A stretch of 64,000 bases of DNA from Comamonas sp. (GTDB taxonomy: Bacteria > Pseudomonadota > Gammaproteobacteria > Burkholderiales > Burkholderiaceae_C): NCBI GenBank assembly GCA_028690035.1, contig JAQVCA010000007.1:151965-215964 (forward strand). Direction: 5' to 3'. Of this stretch, positions 51,283 to 60,226 are shown piece after piece (positions within the stretch are counted from its first letter, which is position 1; every line of letters begins with the position of its first letter). The position numbers were made by a program, and so were the translations under genes. The notes beneath the pieces are model-generated. The model made no database searches. It had not been told where the DNA came from and saw only the letters and a list, made by a program, of their open reading frames with translations.

Positions 51283-51537
51283 TTAGGCGACGGCCTTGGC
51301 AGTGGCTTGCTTAATCAGGCGTTCCACCGTGTCAGAAGCTTGTGCGCCCACGCCCTTCCAGTAGGTGATGCGATCCAGTGCCAAGCGCAGGGTTTCTTCA
51401 GCGCCACGGGCTGTGGGGTTGTAGAAGCCCACGCGCTCGATGAAAGCACCGTCACGACGCACGCGCTTGTCGGTGACCACAATGTTGAAGAACGGACGGG
51501 CTTTGGAGCCGCCGCGAGAGAGTCGAATAACGACCAT
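51283..51537 (-). CDS. rpsP: 30S ribosomal protein S16
   Basis: Ribosomal protein of 84 residues. [21 protein letters not shown], then [15 protein letters not shown], are textbook S16. AAGGAAC precedes the ATG at 51537, which settles the start. It is the first gene of rpsP-rimM-trmD-rplS, about 135 bases before rimM. The gene starts about 120 bases from the end of the phosphate permease gene, and its promoter should lie in that gap, although no clear -35/-10 pair was assigned. Confidence 0.96.
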   Translation of the reverse strand: MVVIRLSRGGSKARPFFNIVVTDKRVRRDGAFIERVGFYNPTARGAEETLRLALDRITYWKGVGAQASDTVERLIKQATAKAVA

Positions 51538-51658
51538 GGTTGTTCCTTCGGGTGGTTGCAGCATTCATTGCTGCAGTTGGTATTTCACGGCGTTTGAGAC
51601 ACGCGACATGGCCACCCGGCCAGCGACACGCCGAAAACCCGCAATTGTATCTCAAGTA

Positions 51659-52669
51659 TCAATAAAGCTGGAGGCTGATCCAGTACGCGATGGCTGCGAC
51701 GGTGGCGCTGGCTGGAATGGTCAGCACCCAAGCCCAGATGATCCCGCCCGCCACGCCCCAGCGTACGGCGCTGGCGCGTTGGGTGGAACCCACGCCCACG
51801 ATGGCGCCGGTGATGGTGTGTGTGGTTGACACCGGAACACCCAAGAACGTGGCAAAGAACAGCGTGAGCGCTCCGCCCGATTCGGCGCAGAAGCCGCCCA
51901 CGGGTTTGAGTTTGGTGATCTTCTGGCCCATGGTTTTCACAATGCGCCAGCCGCCAAACATCGTGCCCAGGCCAATGGCGGCGTAGCAGCTGATGATGAC
52001 CCAGTTGGGAGGGGTGCTTTCCGTGCTGGACAGATAGCCGGTGGCAATCAGCAGCAGCCAGATGATGCCGATGGTTTTTTGCGCATCGTTGCCCCCGTGG
52101 CCCAGCGAGTAGGCACCAGCCGACAGCAGCTGCAAGCTGCGAAACCATTTGTCCACACGCCCGGGGTGCGTGCGCCGAAACACCCAGGCCACGGCCACCA
52201 TCATGAGCGAGCCAAAGACGTAGCCCAACAGGGGTGAAATCACAATGAAGGCCACTGTCTTCAAAATACCGCTGGCAATGAGCACACTGGGCCCAGCCTT
52301 GGCCAGCCCAGCGCCCACGATGCCGCCAATCAGTGCGTGCGAAGAGCTGGACGGGATGCCGTAGTACCAGGTAATCAGGTTCCAGGTGATGGCGCCCACC
52401 AGAGCGCCGAATACGACGTGGGTATCCACCACGCCAGGCTGAATGATGCCCTTGCCCACCGTGGCAGCCACACTCAAGTGAAAAACAAAAATGGCAACAA
52501 CGTTAAAAAAAGCAGCAAAAAGCACTGCTTGAGCGGGCTTGAGCACGCCGGTCGAGACCACCGTGGCAATGGAGTTGGCCGCATCATGAAAACCATTCAT
52601 GAAGTCGAACAAAAGCGCCATTGCCACCAGCAAAATCACCACCCACAGGGCAGCTTGTACGGGTTCCAT
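51659..52669 (-). CDS. pit: PiT-type inorganic phosphate permease
   Basis: Inner-membrane low-affinity phosphate symporter of 336 residues. The duplicated PiT signature is visible as DFMNGFHDAANSIATVVSTG and GHGGNDAQKTIGIIWLLL. About ten hydrophobic segments are present, and the second-half signature PVSTTHTITGAIVGVGSTQR is conserved. The start MEPVQAALW gives the natural N-terminus. The DUF47 partner is immediately upstream on the same strand (42 bases), an arrangement widely seen for Pit transporters. Coupling is presumably with protons or a metal-phosphate complex. Confidence 0.93.
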   Translation of the reverse strand: MEPVQAALWVVILLVAMALLFDFMNGFHDAANSIATVVSTGVLKPAQAVLFAAFFNVVAIFVFHLSVAATVGKGIIQPGVVDTHVVFGALVGAITWNLITWYYGIPSSSSHALIGGIVGAGLAKAGPSVLIASGILKTVAFIVISPLLGYVFGSLMMVAVAWVFRRTHPGRVDKWFRSLQLLSAGAYSLGHGGNDAQKTIGIIWLLLIATGYLSSTESTPPNWVIISCYAAIGLGTMFGGWRIVKTMGQKITKLKPVGGFCAESGGALTLFFATFLGVPVSTTHTITGAIVGVGSTQRASAVRWGVAGGIIWAWVLTIPASATVAAIAYWISLQLY

Positions 52670-52710
52670 GGTCGGTATTTCCTCAGGGATGGCGAATCGA
52701 GCGCCCAAGG

Positions 52711-53358
52711 TTAGGAGTTCTCAAGGACGATGCCCTCGATGATGTTGGCCACGCTCTCGCATTTGTCCGAGACCGATTCCAACAGTTCGTAAATAGCCTT
52801 GAGCTTGATGAGCTCGCGCACATCAGGCTCTTCGCGAAACAGCTTGCTCATGGCGCCACGCAGCACCCGGTCGGCGTCTGATTCGAGCTTGTCGATCTCC
52901 GAGCAGGTCTTGAGTGCGGCTTCGGCTGATTTGGCCTCGCCCACGTGGTTGAGCAGCTTGACCGCATCGCGCAGACGTTCGCAGCAGCGCACGTTCAGAT
53001 CGGTCAGGCTGTGGATCTCTTCGGTCATGTGGCGCACGTCGTACAGGTACAACGTGTCGGCACAGTCCTGAATCAGGTCGGCCACATCGTCCATGCCGTT
53101 GATCAGGCTGTGGATATGTTCGCGATCCAATGGGGTGATGAAGGTCTGGTGCAGAGTGCGGCTGACTTCATCGGTGACGCGGTCGGCGGCGCGTTCAGCG
53201 TTGTCCACGTCGTTGTTGTACTTTTCGCGCAGCTCGGTCTGCTCGTAGTGTTCGACCAACTCGGCAAAAGCGCGCGAGGCTTCGACGATGCGCTCGGCGT
53301 GTTGGTTGAACATTTCAAAAAAATTGCCTTCGCGCGGCAAAAATTTGCCAAACAGCAT
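52711..53358 (-). CDS. DUF47 (PhoU-like) partner of the PiT permease
   Basis: All-helical protein of 215 residues related to PhoU (TIGR00153-like). MLFGKFLPREGNFFEMFNQHAERIVEASRAF opens the first helix pair. Metal-binding-type acidic segments NNDVDNAERAADRVTDEV and GMDDVADLIQDCADTLYLYDV follow, then the second repeat (ALKTCSEIDKLESDADRVL). It has no membrane segment and probably controls the adjacent Pit protein. AAAGGAG lies 6 bases upstream of the ATG. It is the first gene of the pit transcript. Confidence 0.9.
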   Translation of the reverse strand: MLFGKFLPREGNFFEMFNQHAERIVEASRAFAELVEHYEQTELREKYNNDVDNAERAADRVTDEVSRTLHQTFITPLDREHIHSLINGMDDVADLIQDCADTLYLYDVRHMTEEIHSLTDLNVRCCERLRDAVKLLNHVGEAKSAEAALKTCSEIDKLESDADRVLRGAMSKLFREEPDVRELIKLKAIYELLESVSDKCESVANIIEGIVLENS

Positions 53359-53746
53359 GAACGCTCCTTTGCGTGGTGGCGTGTAGTGAAACAAAGAAAA
53401 AGAAGAGATGGCAGTGCGACACCCGTCACGCGTGGGAAAAGCCGCACAAGGGCAGCATCCAGAAACCTGCGGGTGCGCGATTCGTGCAGCACGTCAGGAT
53501 GTGGCCTGCCAGACCCAGGGATTTTCCACGACTACACGCACTGGCCTGCATGCCCCCGCTTGCGCTTCAGCGGGGGCAGCCCACTGCCCCAGTGGCGCTA
53601 GAGGGTACAAAAGTAGTGTGTAAGTCATTGAATTTGTTATTTATGATGACGAAATTAAGATATCTTAAAAATTTTTTACTATATGTTGCGCATTCGCAAC
53701 AAGCTATGGCGATCATCGCGAAAAACGAGTGCTGCCCCAGGGCTAT
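53359..53746. other. Gene-free gap upstream of DUF47-pit
   Basis: No gene is visible in these 388 bases. It holds a 10-base stem TGCCCCCGCT/AGCGGGGGCA (53551-53578), an AT-rich patch (53630-53690) containing the 14-base perfect palindrome TTAAGATATCTTAA (53655-53668), and a 7-base stem TGTTGCG/CGCAACA (53684-53701) just before the rarA end. The pit promoter should lie here, but no convincing -35/-10 pair could be assigned. Confidence 0.4.
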
Positions 53747-55096
53747 TTACGCGCCATGCTTGACGCGCGTCTCGTTATTGCGCTGGCGTAGGGCTTGCAA
53801 TTTCTCGCCAATTTTGATTTCCAGGCCGCGCGCCACAGGCTGGTACAGCGGCGGCGGCTGCAGGCCGTCGGGAAAATAGTTTTCCCCGGCGGCAAAGCCA
53901 TCTTCCTCGTCGTGGGCGTAGCGGTAGCCCTTGCCGTAGTCCAGCTGCTGCATCAGCTGGGTGGGGGCGTTGCGCAAATGCAGCGGTACCGGGCGGCTGC
54001 CGTCCTGCTGCACTAGCGCCCGTGCGCGTTTGTAGGCCACATAACCGGCGTTGCTTTTGGGCGCCACGGCCAGATACAGCACGGCCTGCGCCAGCGCCAG
54101 CTCGCCTTCGGGGCTGCCCAGGCGCTCGTAGGTGGCGGCGGCATCGTTGGCAATGTGCAGCGCGCGTGGGTCGGCCAGGCCCACGTCTTCCCAGGCCATG
54201 CGCACGATGCGCCGCACCAGGTAGGTGGGATCGACGCCGCCATCGAGCATACGCACCAGCCAGTACAGCGCGGCATCGGGGTCGGAGCCGCGCACGCTTT
54301 TGTGCAGCGCGCTGATGGTGTCGTAAAAGTGTTCGCCCCCTTTGTCGTAACGGCGCAGCTGCTGGCCCAGCACCTGCTGCAACCAGGCGGCAGTGATGGG
54401 CGCAATGCCCGCCTGCGCGGCGCTGATGGCCAGGGTTTCCAGGGTGTTGAGCAGGCGCCGCGCGTCGCCATCGGCATAGGCAATGAGCGTTTGCAGTGCT
54501 TCATTTTCTATAGCTGGTAGCGCTTGCTGGGCTTGGGCTTTGGCCACAATTTGCTGTAATTCTTCGCTGCCCAAGGGTTGCAGCACATACACCGTGGCGC
54601 GCGAGAGCAGGGCGCTGTTCACCTCGAACGAGGGGTTCTCGGTGGTGGCGCCGACAAAGGTGAACAGCCCGCTTTCTACGTGCGGCAAGAAGGCGTCTTG
54701 CTGGCTTTTGTTGAAGCGGTGGACCTCATCGACAAACACAATGCTGCGCTGCGCCAGCAGCCCGTGGCGCGCGGCCTGGGCTTGTTCGACCGCGTCGCGG
54801 ATGTCTTTCACCCCGCCGAGCACGGCGCTGATGCTGATGAATTGCGCGTCGAACGCATCGGCCATCAGGCGTGCGATGGTGGTTTTTCCTACCCCCGGCG
54901 GCCCCCAAAAGATGCATGAATGGGGCCGTCCCGACTCAAACGCCAGGCGCAGCGGCATGCCCGGGCCCAGGATGTGCTGCTGGCCGATCACCTCGCCCAG
55001 GTGGCGCGGGCGCAGGCGCTCGGCCAGTGGCTGGTGCAAGCCCGCTGCGGGCGTGGCGTGAGGATGAATGGGAGAAAGAGGGGCAGTGAGGGACAT
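53747..55096 (-). CDS. rarA: Replication-associated recombination ATPase RarA (MgsA)
   Basis: Cytosolic AAA+ protein of 449 residues acting at stalled forks. LAERLRPRHLGEVIGQQHILG leads in, Walker A is FWGPPGVGKTTIARL, Walker B SIVFVDEVHRFNKSQQD, sensor 1 FVGATTENPSFEVNSALLSRA, and the arginine-finger region follows. The C-terminal oligomerisation part includes DKGGEHFYDTISALHKSVRGSDPDAALYWLVRML. A palindromic repeat copy is in frame at about residue 190 (ALPAIENE), in the helix between sensor 1 and the lid. The ATG at 55096 was preferred over one three codons earlier. Upstream lies a tandem 20-base repeat. Confidence 0.95.
   Translation of the reverse strand: MSLTAPLSPIHPHATPAAGLHQPLAERLRPRHLGEVIGQQHILGPGMPLRLAFESGRPHSCIFWGPPGVGKTTIARLMADAFDAQFISISAVLGGVKDIRDAVEQAQAARHGLLAQRSIVFVDEVHRFNKSQQDAFLPHVESGLFTFVGATTENPSFEVNSALLSRATVYVLQPLGSEELQQIVAKAQAQQALPAIENEALQTLIAYADGDARRLLNTLETLAISAAQAGIAPITAAWLQQVLGQQLRRYDKGGEHFYDTISALHKSVRGSDPDAALYWLVRMLDGGVDPTYLVRRIVRMAWEDVGLADPRALHIANDAAATYERLGSPEGELALAQAVLYLAVAPKSNAGYVAYKRARALVQQDGSRPVPLHLRNAPTQLMQQLDYGKGYRYAHDEEDGFAAGENYFPDGLQPPPLYQPVARGLEIKIGEKLQALRQRNNETRVKHGA
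54503..54530. repeat. Palindromic repeat element copy 13, in frame inside rarA
   Basis: Carries TTTTCTATAGCTGGTAGCGC followed by TTGCTGG, matching the arm of the repeat family, and encodes AQQALPAIENE in RarA. Confidence 0.5.
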
Positions 55097-55150
55097 ACAG
55101 GGCACATCCTAGCGCGACGCTGCTGCGGCAGCGGCGGGGCAAAGCCATAT

Positions 55151-55190
55151 AAAAAATCAGAGCATGTGCCAAAAAATCAGAGCATGTGCC
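55151..55190 (+). repeat. Perfect tandem duplication of a 20-base unit
   Basis: The 20-base unit AAAAAATCAGAGCATGTGCC occurs twice with no gap (55151-55170 and 55171-55190) in the gap between rarA and lpxH. Confidence 0.9.
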
Positions 55191-55216
55191 GCCAGTCAGA
55201 TGTGCTTTTCAAAATG

Positions 55217-55272
55217 ATTTCATGCTGAAATGCACAGCTGTAAAGCGGTAGTAGCTATGAAAAATAATTTTC
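55217..55272. repeat. Palindromic repeat element copy 14, carrying the lpxH stop
   Basis: Holds GATTTCATGCTGAAATGCAC then AGCTGTAAAGCGGTAGTAGC and TATGAAAAATAATTTTC. Read leftward, ATTTTTCATAGCTACTACC supplies the TAG stop of lpxH. Confidence 0.65.
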
Positions 55273-56079
55273 CAGATCAATGCGCTGACGTGTGCCGTCG
55301 GCGTGCAGCTGCAGCACCTGGGCGCGTGGCTGCGCGCTGTCGCAGTGCCAGTCGCTCAGCACCACACGCACACGGCCATCGGGCAGGGCGTGGTCGGCGG
55401 GGCGGTGGGTGTGGCCGTGGATCAGCACTTGGGCCTGCGCGCGCTCCAGCCACTGCTGGGTGAGGCGGGGATCGGCGTCGGCGTATTCGGCGCCCGATTG
55501 CTTGCGCTGTTCGCTCTCGCTGCGCAGCTGCTGTGCCAACGCGCGGCGCACGGGCAGGGGCTGGGCCAGCAGTTGTTGTTGCCAGGCCGGTTGGCGGCTG
55601 AGGGCGCGAAATTGCTGGTACTGCACATCGTCCAGGCACAGCGCGTCGCCGTGCGACAGCAGCAGGCGCTGCGCGCCCCAGATCAGCAGGGTGGGGTCGG
55701 CCAAACCCTGCATGCCACTGGCCTGCAGGAAGGCGTCGCCCGCCAGAAAATCGCGGTTGCCGACCATGAAGTAGATCGGCCGCAGGGCGCTGGCTGCGCG
55801 CAAGATGGCAGCGCATGAGGCTTCAAAGCCGTCGGCCTCGTGCAAGGCATCGTCGCCCACCCAGGCTTCCAGCAAATCGCCCAAGATCAAGATGGCGCTG
55901 GCACGGCTGGCCTGCAGATAGCGCTGCCAAGCGGCCAGCGTGGCCGGTTCGCGCGCTTGCAGGTGCAGGTCGGCAATGCATTCGACCGTGCTCCAGTGCT
56001 CCGGGGCCACCAGCGTTTGGGCTGGCAGCGCCGGCGCTGGTGGCACGGTCGCGCAGGTGGTGGGCGCAAGGGGCGTCAA
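55255..56079 (-). CDS. lpxH: UDP-2,3-diacylglucosamine diphosphatase LpxH
   Basis: Manganese phosphoesterase of 274 residues in lipid A synthesis, acting at the inner membrane. Motifs appear in order: CIADLHL, LILGDLLEAWVGDD, FMVGNRDFL, LLSHGDALCLDD and IHGHTHRP. The N-terminal 35 residues before IADLHL exceed the usual length. The only possible starts in that part are TTG or GTG. TTG at 56079, used here, is 3 bases after the ppiB stop; a GTG at residue 12 or 23 could be the real start, and no clear ribosome site decides it. The last residues (NYFS) and the stop lie in a palindromic repeat. Confidence 0.9.
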   Translation of the reverse strand: MTPLAPTTCATVPPAPALPAQTLVAPEHWSTVECIADLHLQAREPATLAAWQRYLQASRASAILILGDLLEAWVGDDALHEADGFEASCAAILRAASALRPIYFMVGNRDFLAGDAFLQASGMQGLADPTLLIWGAQRLLLSHGDALCLDDVQYQQFRALSRQPAWQQQLLAQPLPVRRALAQQLRSESEQRKQSGAEYADADPRLTQQWLERAQAQVLIHGHTHRPADHALPDGRVRVVLSDWHCDSAQPRAQVLQLHADGTRQRIDLENYFS

Positions 56080-56082
56080 GAT

Positions 56083-56610
56083 TTACAGAGCAACCGCTTT
56101 GTCGATGACCACCAGGTCGTAGGGCACGTCGTCGTGGTAGCCCTTGCGGGTGGTGCGCACTTTTTTGATGCTGTCCACCACGTCCTGGCCCTGGACCACT
56201 TTGCCAAACACGGCGTAGCCCCAGCCTTGGGCGCTGGGCGAGGTGTGGTTCAGGAAGTCGTTGGACACGGTGTTGATAAAGAACTGGGCAGTGGCGCTGT
56301 GCGGATCGCCGGTGCGGGCCATGGCGATGGTGTAAGCGTCGTTTTTCAGGCCGTTCTTGGCTTCGTTCTCGATGGGCGCTTGGGTCTCTTTTTGCTGCAT
56401 GTCGGTGGTGAAGCCGCCACCTTGGATCATGAAGTTCTTGATCACGCGGTGGAAGATGGTGCCGTTGTAAAAGCCCTGGTTGACGTAGCTCAGGAAGTTT
56501 TCCACGGTCTTGGGCGCTTTTTCAGCGTCCAGCTCCAGGGTGATGACGCCCTGGGTGGCGGTGTCGGCCACGTTGATGGTGATGTGCAGTTCGACTTGAG
56601 GCTTGCTCAT
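56083..56610 (-). CDS. ppiB: Cytosolic peptidyl-prolyl cis-trans isomerase B (cyclophilin)
   Basis: Cyclophilin of 175 residues that speeds proline isomerisation during folding. [39 protein letters not shown] carries the catalytic Phe-His-Arg region, and [37 protein letters not shown] the remaining active-site residues. It has no signal peptide. Its paralogue ppiA, with a signal peptide, lies directly upstream on the same strand. The two are a cytosolic/periplasmic pair made by duplication. Confidence 0.94.
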   Translation of the reverse strand: MSKPQVELHITINVADTATQGVITLELDAEKAPKTVENFLSYVNQGFYNGTIFHRVIKNFMIQGGGFTTDMQQKETQAPIENEAKNGLKNDAYTIAMARTGDPHSATAQFFINTVSNDFLNHTSPSAQGWGYAVFGKVVQGQDVVDSIKKVRTTRKGYHDDVPYDLVVIDKAVAL

Positions 56611-56677
56611 GGGGTGTGCTTTCTAAAGGTGAAGAGAAGGTGCGGCGTGGCAACGCTGCGCGTTGCGTTGCGGTACG

Positions 56678-57286
56678 TTAGGGCAGGATGCGCGCCGACA
56701 GGATGACCACCGGGGTGGTGGGAACGTCGCCGTGCATGCCGCGTCGGCCTGTGGGCACGGCGCGGATTTTGTCCACCACGTCCTGGCCTTGCACCACCTG
56801 GCCAAAGACGGCATAGCCGTGGCCATCGGGGCGCGGAGCGTCCAGGTTGGGGTTGTCTTGTACGTTGATGAAAAACTGCGCCGTGGCCGAGTTGGGGTCA
56901 GGGCGGCGTGCCATGGCCACGCTGTAGCGCGTGTTGCGCAGGCCGTTGCCCGCTTCCAGTGCAATGGGCGCGCGCGTGGCTTTTTCTTGCATGTCGCTGT
57001 TGAAGCCACCGCCTTGGATCATGAAGTTGCCAATCACCCGGTGGAAGATGGTGCCGTCGTAGTGCTGGTCGCGTACGTACTGCAAAAAGTTTTCCACCGT
57101 CTTGGGCGCTTTGGCGGGATCGAGCTGCAGCACGATGTTGCCCAGGCTGGTGTGCAGTTCGACTTTGGGTGGTGTGCCCTGTGCCAGGGCGGTGCCCGCC
57201 GTACCCGCTGCGGCCAGCATAAGGCCAGCGCCCAAGGCAGAGGTGAGGAAGCGGCGTGTCAAGCGATGGGAAAAAATCATGGCCAT
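56678..57286 (-). CDS. ppiA: Periplasmic peptidyl-prolyl cis-trans isomerase A (cyclophilin)
   Basis: Secreted cyclophilin of 202 residues. The N-terminus ([26 protein letters not shown]) is a signal peptide ending Ala-Leu-Ala. The fold motifs [39 protein letters not shown] and [13 protein letters not shown] match ppiB. The ATG at 57286 is used. An ATG two codons further in is equally possible, while the upstream TTG start is unlikely. It sits between the TPR gene and ppiB in a leftward run. Confidence 0.92.
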   Translation of the reverse strand: MAMIFSHRLTRRFLTSALGAGLMLAAAGTAGTALAQGTPPKVELHTSLGNIVLQLDPAKAPKTVENFLQYVRDQHYDGTIFHRVIGNFMIQGGGFNSDMQEKATRAPIALEAGNGLRNTRYSVAMARRPDPNSATAQFFINVQDNPNLDAPRPDGHGYAVFGQVVQGQDVVDKIRAVPTGRRGMHGDVPTTPVVILSARILP

Positions 57287-57310
57287 ACGGGCAATCCGAT
57301 GTGTCAAAAA

Positions 57311-57853
57311 TCAGGGTTGGCTGGGCTGCAGCAGAGGCTGCAGGTCGTGCAGTTTGCGCTGCAAGGCCGGTTTGGCGCCTTGCAGTTTGCTGGATTGGGT
57401 ATAGGCCTCATGCGCCAGGCGCAGATACACATCGCCCAGGTTTTCATACGCTACGGCATACGCCGGGTTGTTGCGCACGGCTTGGTTCAGCGCGTGGCGC
57501 GCTTGCTCGAGCTGGCCCTGACTGGCGTAAATGACGGCCAGGTTGTTGTAAGGTTCGGGCAGCTCGGGGTATTCCTCGGTCAACTGCGTGAAGGTTTGCA
57601 CCGCAGCGGCCGTGTCGCCCGCTTTGGATTGGGCACTGCCTTGCAAAAAGCGCATCTGTGGGTCGCGGGGATTGCTGCTCAGGTACTGCTGTGCCTGCGC
57701 CAGCGCCTGGGTGGTGTCGCCTGTGCGAATCAGGGTGGCCACATCGCTGTAGGCATCGGCCTGCGCTGCGCCGCACCAAGTGAAAAAAGCGCCCACGACA
57801 GCGCCAAGGCGCAGCCAGCGACGTGCAACGGCAAACGGGAAAAGGGAAGTCAT
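57311..57853 (-). CDS. Exported tetratricopeptide-repeat protein
   Basis: Protein of 180 residues with a signal peptide (about 1-33: LGAVVGAFFTWCGAAQADA). Three TPR-like helix pairs follow: AYSDVATLIRTGDTTQALAQAQQYLSSNPRDP, AAAVQTFTQLTEEYPELPEPYNNLAVIYASQGQ and LEQARHALNQAVRNNPAYAVAYENLGDVYLRLA. TPRs are protein-binding scaffolds. The start MTSLFPF is chosen because the remaining longer frame lacks signal-like sequence. It is upstream of ppiA on the same strand, so the two may share a message and both act in the envelope. The partner is unknown. Confidence 0.82.
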   Translation of the reverse strand: MTSLFPFAVARRWLRLGAVVGAFFTWCGAAQADAYSDVATLIRTGDTTQALAQAQQYLSSNPRDPQMRFLQGSAQSKAGDTAAAVQTFTQLTEEYPELPEPYNNLAVIYASQGQLEQARHALNQAVRNNPAYAVAYENLGDVYLRLAHEAYTQSSKLQGAKPALQRKLHDLQPLLQPSQP

Positions 57854-58095
57854 AACAAGCAGATGAAAGCGAAGACGGGCCAATACGGGCAATGTGCCCA
57901 CCACACCCAGACAAGGCCAGCCGACGGCGGCGCAACGTGCGGCGGGTTTATACTGCGCGGCAATTGTAGCGGCTGCATTTTGCGGCTTTGCCTCTTGTGC
58001 GGCGCAAGGTGGTGCAGGCATTGCACCTAGGGATGCAGACGGCGTATCCCTGTCTTGTCTTCGCGGTTCTTCCTGCTGGTTGCCTCTTTCTTCCC

Positions 58096-59475
58096 ATGAG
58101 TTTGCGTATCTACAACACGCTGTCGCGTGCATTGGAGGCTTTTGTGCCTCTGCAAAGCGGTCATGTGCGCATGTACGTATGCGGTATGACGGTGTACGAC
58201 CTGTGCCATCTGGGCCATGCGCGCTCTATGGTGGCTTTCGATGTGGTGCAGCGCTGGCTGCGCGCTAGTGGCTATCAGGTGACTTATGTGCGCAACATCA
58301 CCGATATTGACGACAAAATCATCCAACGTGCTGTGCAAAACGGCGAAACCGTGCGCGGCCTAACCGATCGCATGATCGCTGCCCTGCACGAGGATGCCGA
58401 TGCCCTGGGTATTGAGCGCCCCACCCACGAGCCACGCGCGACCGATTACGTGCCGCAGATGTTGTCGATGATTGGCCATTTGCAAGACAAAGGCTTGGCC
58501 TACCAAGCACCTGGTGGCGATATGTTGTTTGCGGTGCGCCAGTTTGCAGGCTACGGCAAATTGTCGGGTAAATCGCTGGATGAGCTGAATGCGGGCGAAC
58601 GTGTCGCCGTGCAAGACGGCAAGCGCGATCCGCTGGACTTTGTGCTCTGGAAATCGGCCAAGGCCGAAGAGCCTGCCGAGGTGAAATGGAACAGCCCCTT
58701 TGGTGCTGGCCGTCCTGGCTGGCACATTGAGTGCTCTGCCATGGGCTGTGCCTTGCTGGGCGAGAGTTTCGACATCCACGGTGGCGGTGCCGATCTGGCC
58801 TTCCCGCACCATGAAAACGAAATCGCGCAAAGCGAAGGCGCCACGGGCCAGCCTTTTGCGCGCACGTGGATGCACAACGGTTTTATCAATGTGGACAACG
58901 AAAAGATGTCCAAGTCGTTGGGTAATTTTTTCACCATCCGCGATGTGCTCAAGGCGTACGAGCCCGAAGTGGTGCGCTTCTTTGTGGTGCGCAGCCATTA
59001 CCGCAGTCCGCTCAATTATTCCAATGTCCATTTGGACGATGCGCGCGGTGCGCTCAAGCGCTTGTACACCGCGCTGACCATGGTGGAGCCGCAGGAGCAG
59101 GCCATCGATTGGAGCAACCCCTACGCGGCCCGTTTCAAGGCGGCCATGGACGAAGACTTTGGCACGCCTGAGGCAGTGGCTGTGCTTTTTGAGCTGGCGG
59201 CAGAAGTCAACCGCAGCAAGTCGGCCCAGCTGGCCGGGTTGCTCAAAGCACTGGGTGCCTGCCTGGGGCTGTTGCAAGCCGATCCGCAGGCCTTTTTGCA
59301 AGCCGGTGCTGCTGGAGTGGACGCTGCGGCCATCGAGGTGCAGATTGCTGCCCGCGCCGCGGCCAAAGCCGCCAAAGACTGGGCCGAAGCCGACCGCATT
59401 CGCAACGTGCTCTTGGCACAGGGTATTGTGTTGAAGGACTCCGCCAGCGGCACGACGTGGGAGGCGGCTCAGTAA
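58096..59475 (+). CDS. cysS: Cysteinyl-tRNA synthetase
   Basis: Class I synthetase of 459 residues. Cys29 in [10 protein letters not shown] is the first zinc ligand and selects cysteine. HLGH at 38-41 is the HIGH motif, ECSAMG and [10 protein letters not shown] carry further zinc ligands, and KMSKSLGNF is the KMSKS loop. The ATG at 58096 starts [11 protein letters not shown], the family N-terminus; the frame runs further upstream without conservation. Divergent from the TPR gene. Confidence 0.96.
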   Translation: MSLRIYNTLSRALEAFVPLQSGHVRMYVCGMTVYDLCHLGHARSMVAFDVVQRWLRASGYQVTYVRNITDIDDKIIQRAVQNGETVRGLTDRMIAALHEDADALGIERPTHEPRATDYVPQMLSMIGHLQDKGLAYQAPGGDMLFAVRQFAGYGKLSGKSLDELNAGERVAVQDGKRDPLDFVLWKSAKAEEPAEVKWNSPFGAGRPGWHIECSAMGCALLGESFDIHGGGADLAFPHHENEIAQSEGATGQPFARTWMHNGFINVDNEKMSKSLGNFFTIRDVLKAYEPEVVRFFVVRSHYRSPLNYSNVHLDDARGALKRLYTALTMVEPQEQAIDWSNPYAARFKAAMDEDFGTPEAVAVLFELAAEVNRSKSAQLAGLLKALGACLGLLQADPQAFLQAGAAGVDAAAIEVQIAARAAAKAAKDWAEADRIRNVLLAQGIVLKDSASGTTWEAAQ

Positions 59476-59516
59476 GCCTCCACTCCGCCATGGAGTGGGG
59501 CGCTGGGCCTTGCGTT

Positions 59517-60176
59517 ATGGCACCTTCCCCCAAAGTGCAACTGCCCGTTGCACCCGACTACGCGCCACCCTACTGGACGCAGGCGTGCCAGCATCTGGTG
59601 AAAAAAGACCGGGTGATGCGCCGTTTGATTCCACAAATCGGCAGCGAAGCCCTGGCCTCGCGCGGCGATCCCTTTGTGACCTTGGCGCGCTCTATCGTCG
59701 GCCAGCAAGTCTCGGTCAAATCGGCAGCCAACATCTGGAAGCGCCTGGAGGCGCTGCCCACCGCCATGGAGCCTGAACACCTGCTGCGCCTCAAAGTGGA
59801 CGATCTGCGCGCCGCGGGCCTGTCGGCGCGCAAGGTGGACTATCTGGTGGATTTAGCGATCCATTTCACCGAAAAGCGTCTGCATATCGACGCTTGGCCG
59901 CAGATGGATGACGAAGCCATCATTACCGAGCTGATGGCCATTCGTGGCATTGGCCGCTGGACGGCGCAGATGTGCTTGATGTTCTATTTGCAACGCCCCA
60001 ATGTGCTGCCACTGGACGATGTGGCACTGCTCAAGGGTATCAGTCAGTGCTACTTCTCGGGCGACCCGGTCAGCCGCAGCGACGCGCGCGAAGTGGCTGA
60101 GGCGTGGAAGCCCTGGGCCACAGTGGCGACTTGGTATATTTGGCGCTCGCTGGATCCCCAGCCGGTGGCCTATTGA
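59517..60176 (+). CDS. AlkA-type DNA-3-methyladenine glycosylase
   Basis: Helix-hairpin-helix DNA glycosylase of 219 residues that removes alkylated bases. DPFVTLARSIVGQQVSVKSAANIW is the N-terminal helical part, and the HhH-GPD region is ELMAIRGIGRWTAQMCLMFYLQRPNVLPLDDVAL with the catalytic Asp near its end. It is the short form that lacks the N-terminal AlkA beta domain. ATG 59517 follows the cysS stop by about 40 bases, so it may be co-transcribed with cysS; accA starts 50 bases after it. Confidence 0.88.
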   Translation: MAPSPKVQLPVAPDYAPPYWTQACQHLVKKDRVMRRLIPQIGSEALASRGDPFVTLARSIVGQQVSVKSAANIWKRLEALPTAMEPEHLLRLKVDDLRAAGLSARKVDYLVDLAIHFTEKRLHIDAWPQMDDEAIITELMAIRGIGRWTAQMCLMFYLQRPNVLPLDDVALLKGISQCYFSGDPVSRSDAREVAEAWKPWATVATWYIWRSLDPQPVAY

Positions 60177-60226
60177 TGTGACGGACCCGTCCCTGAGGCC
60201 GCAGCGCCGGGACAAGGAGAGAAATC

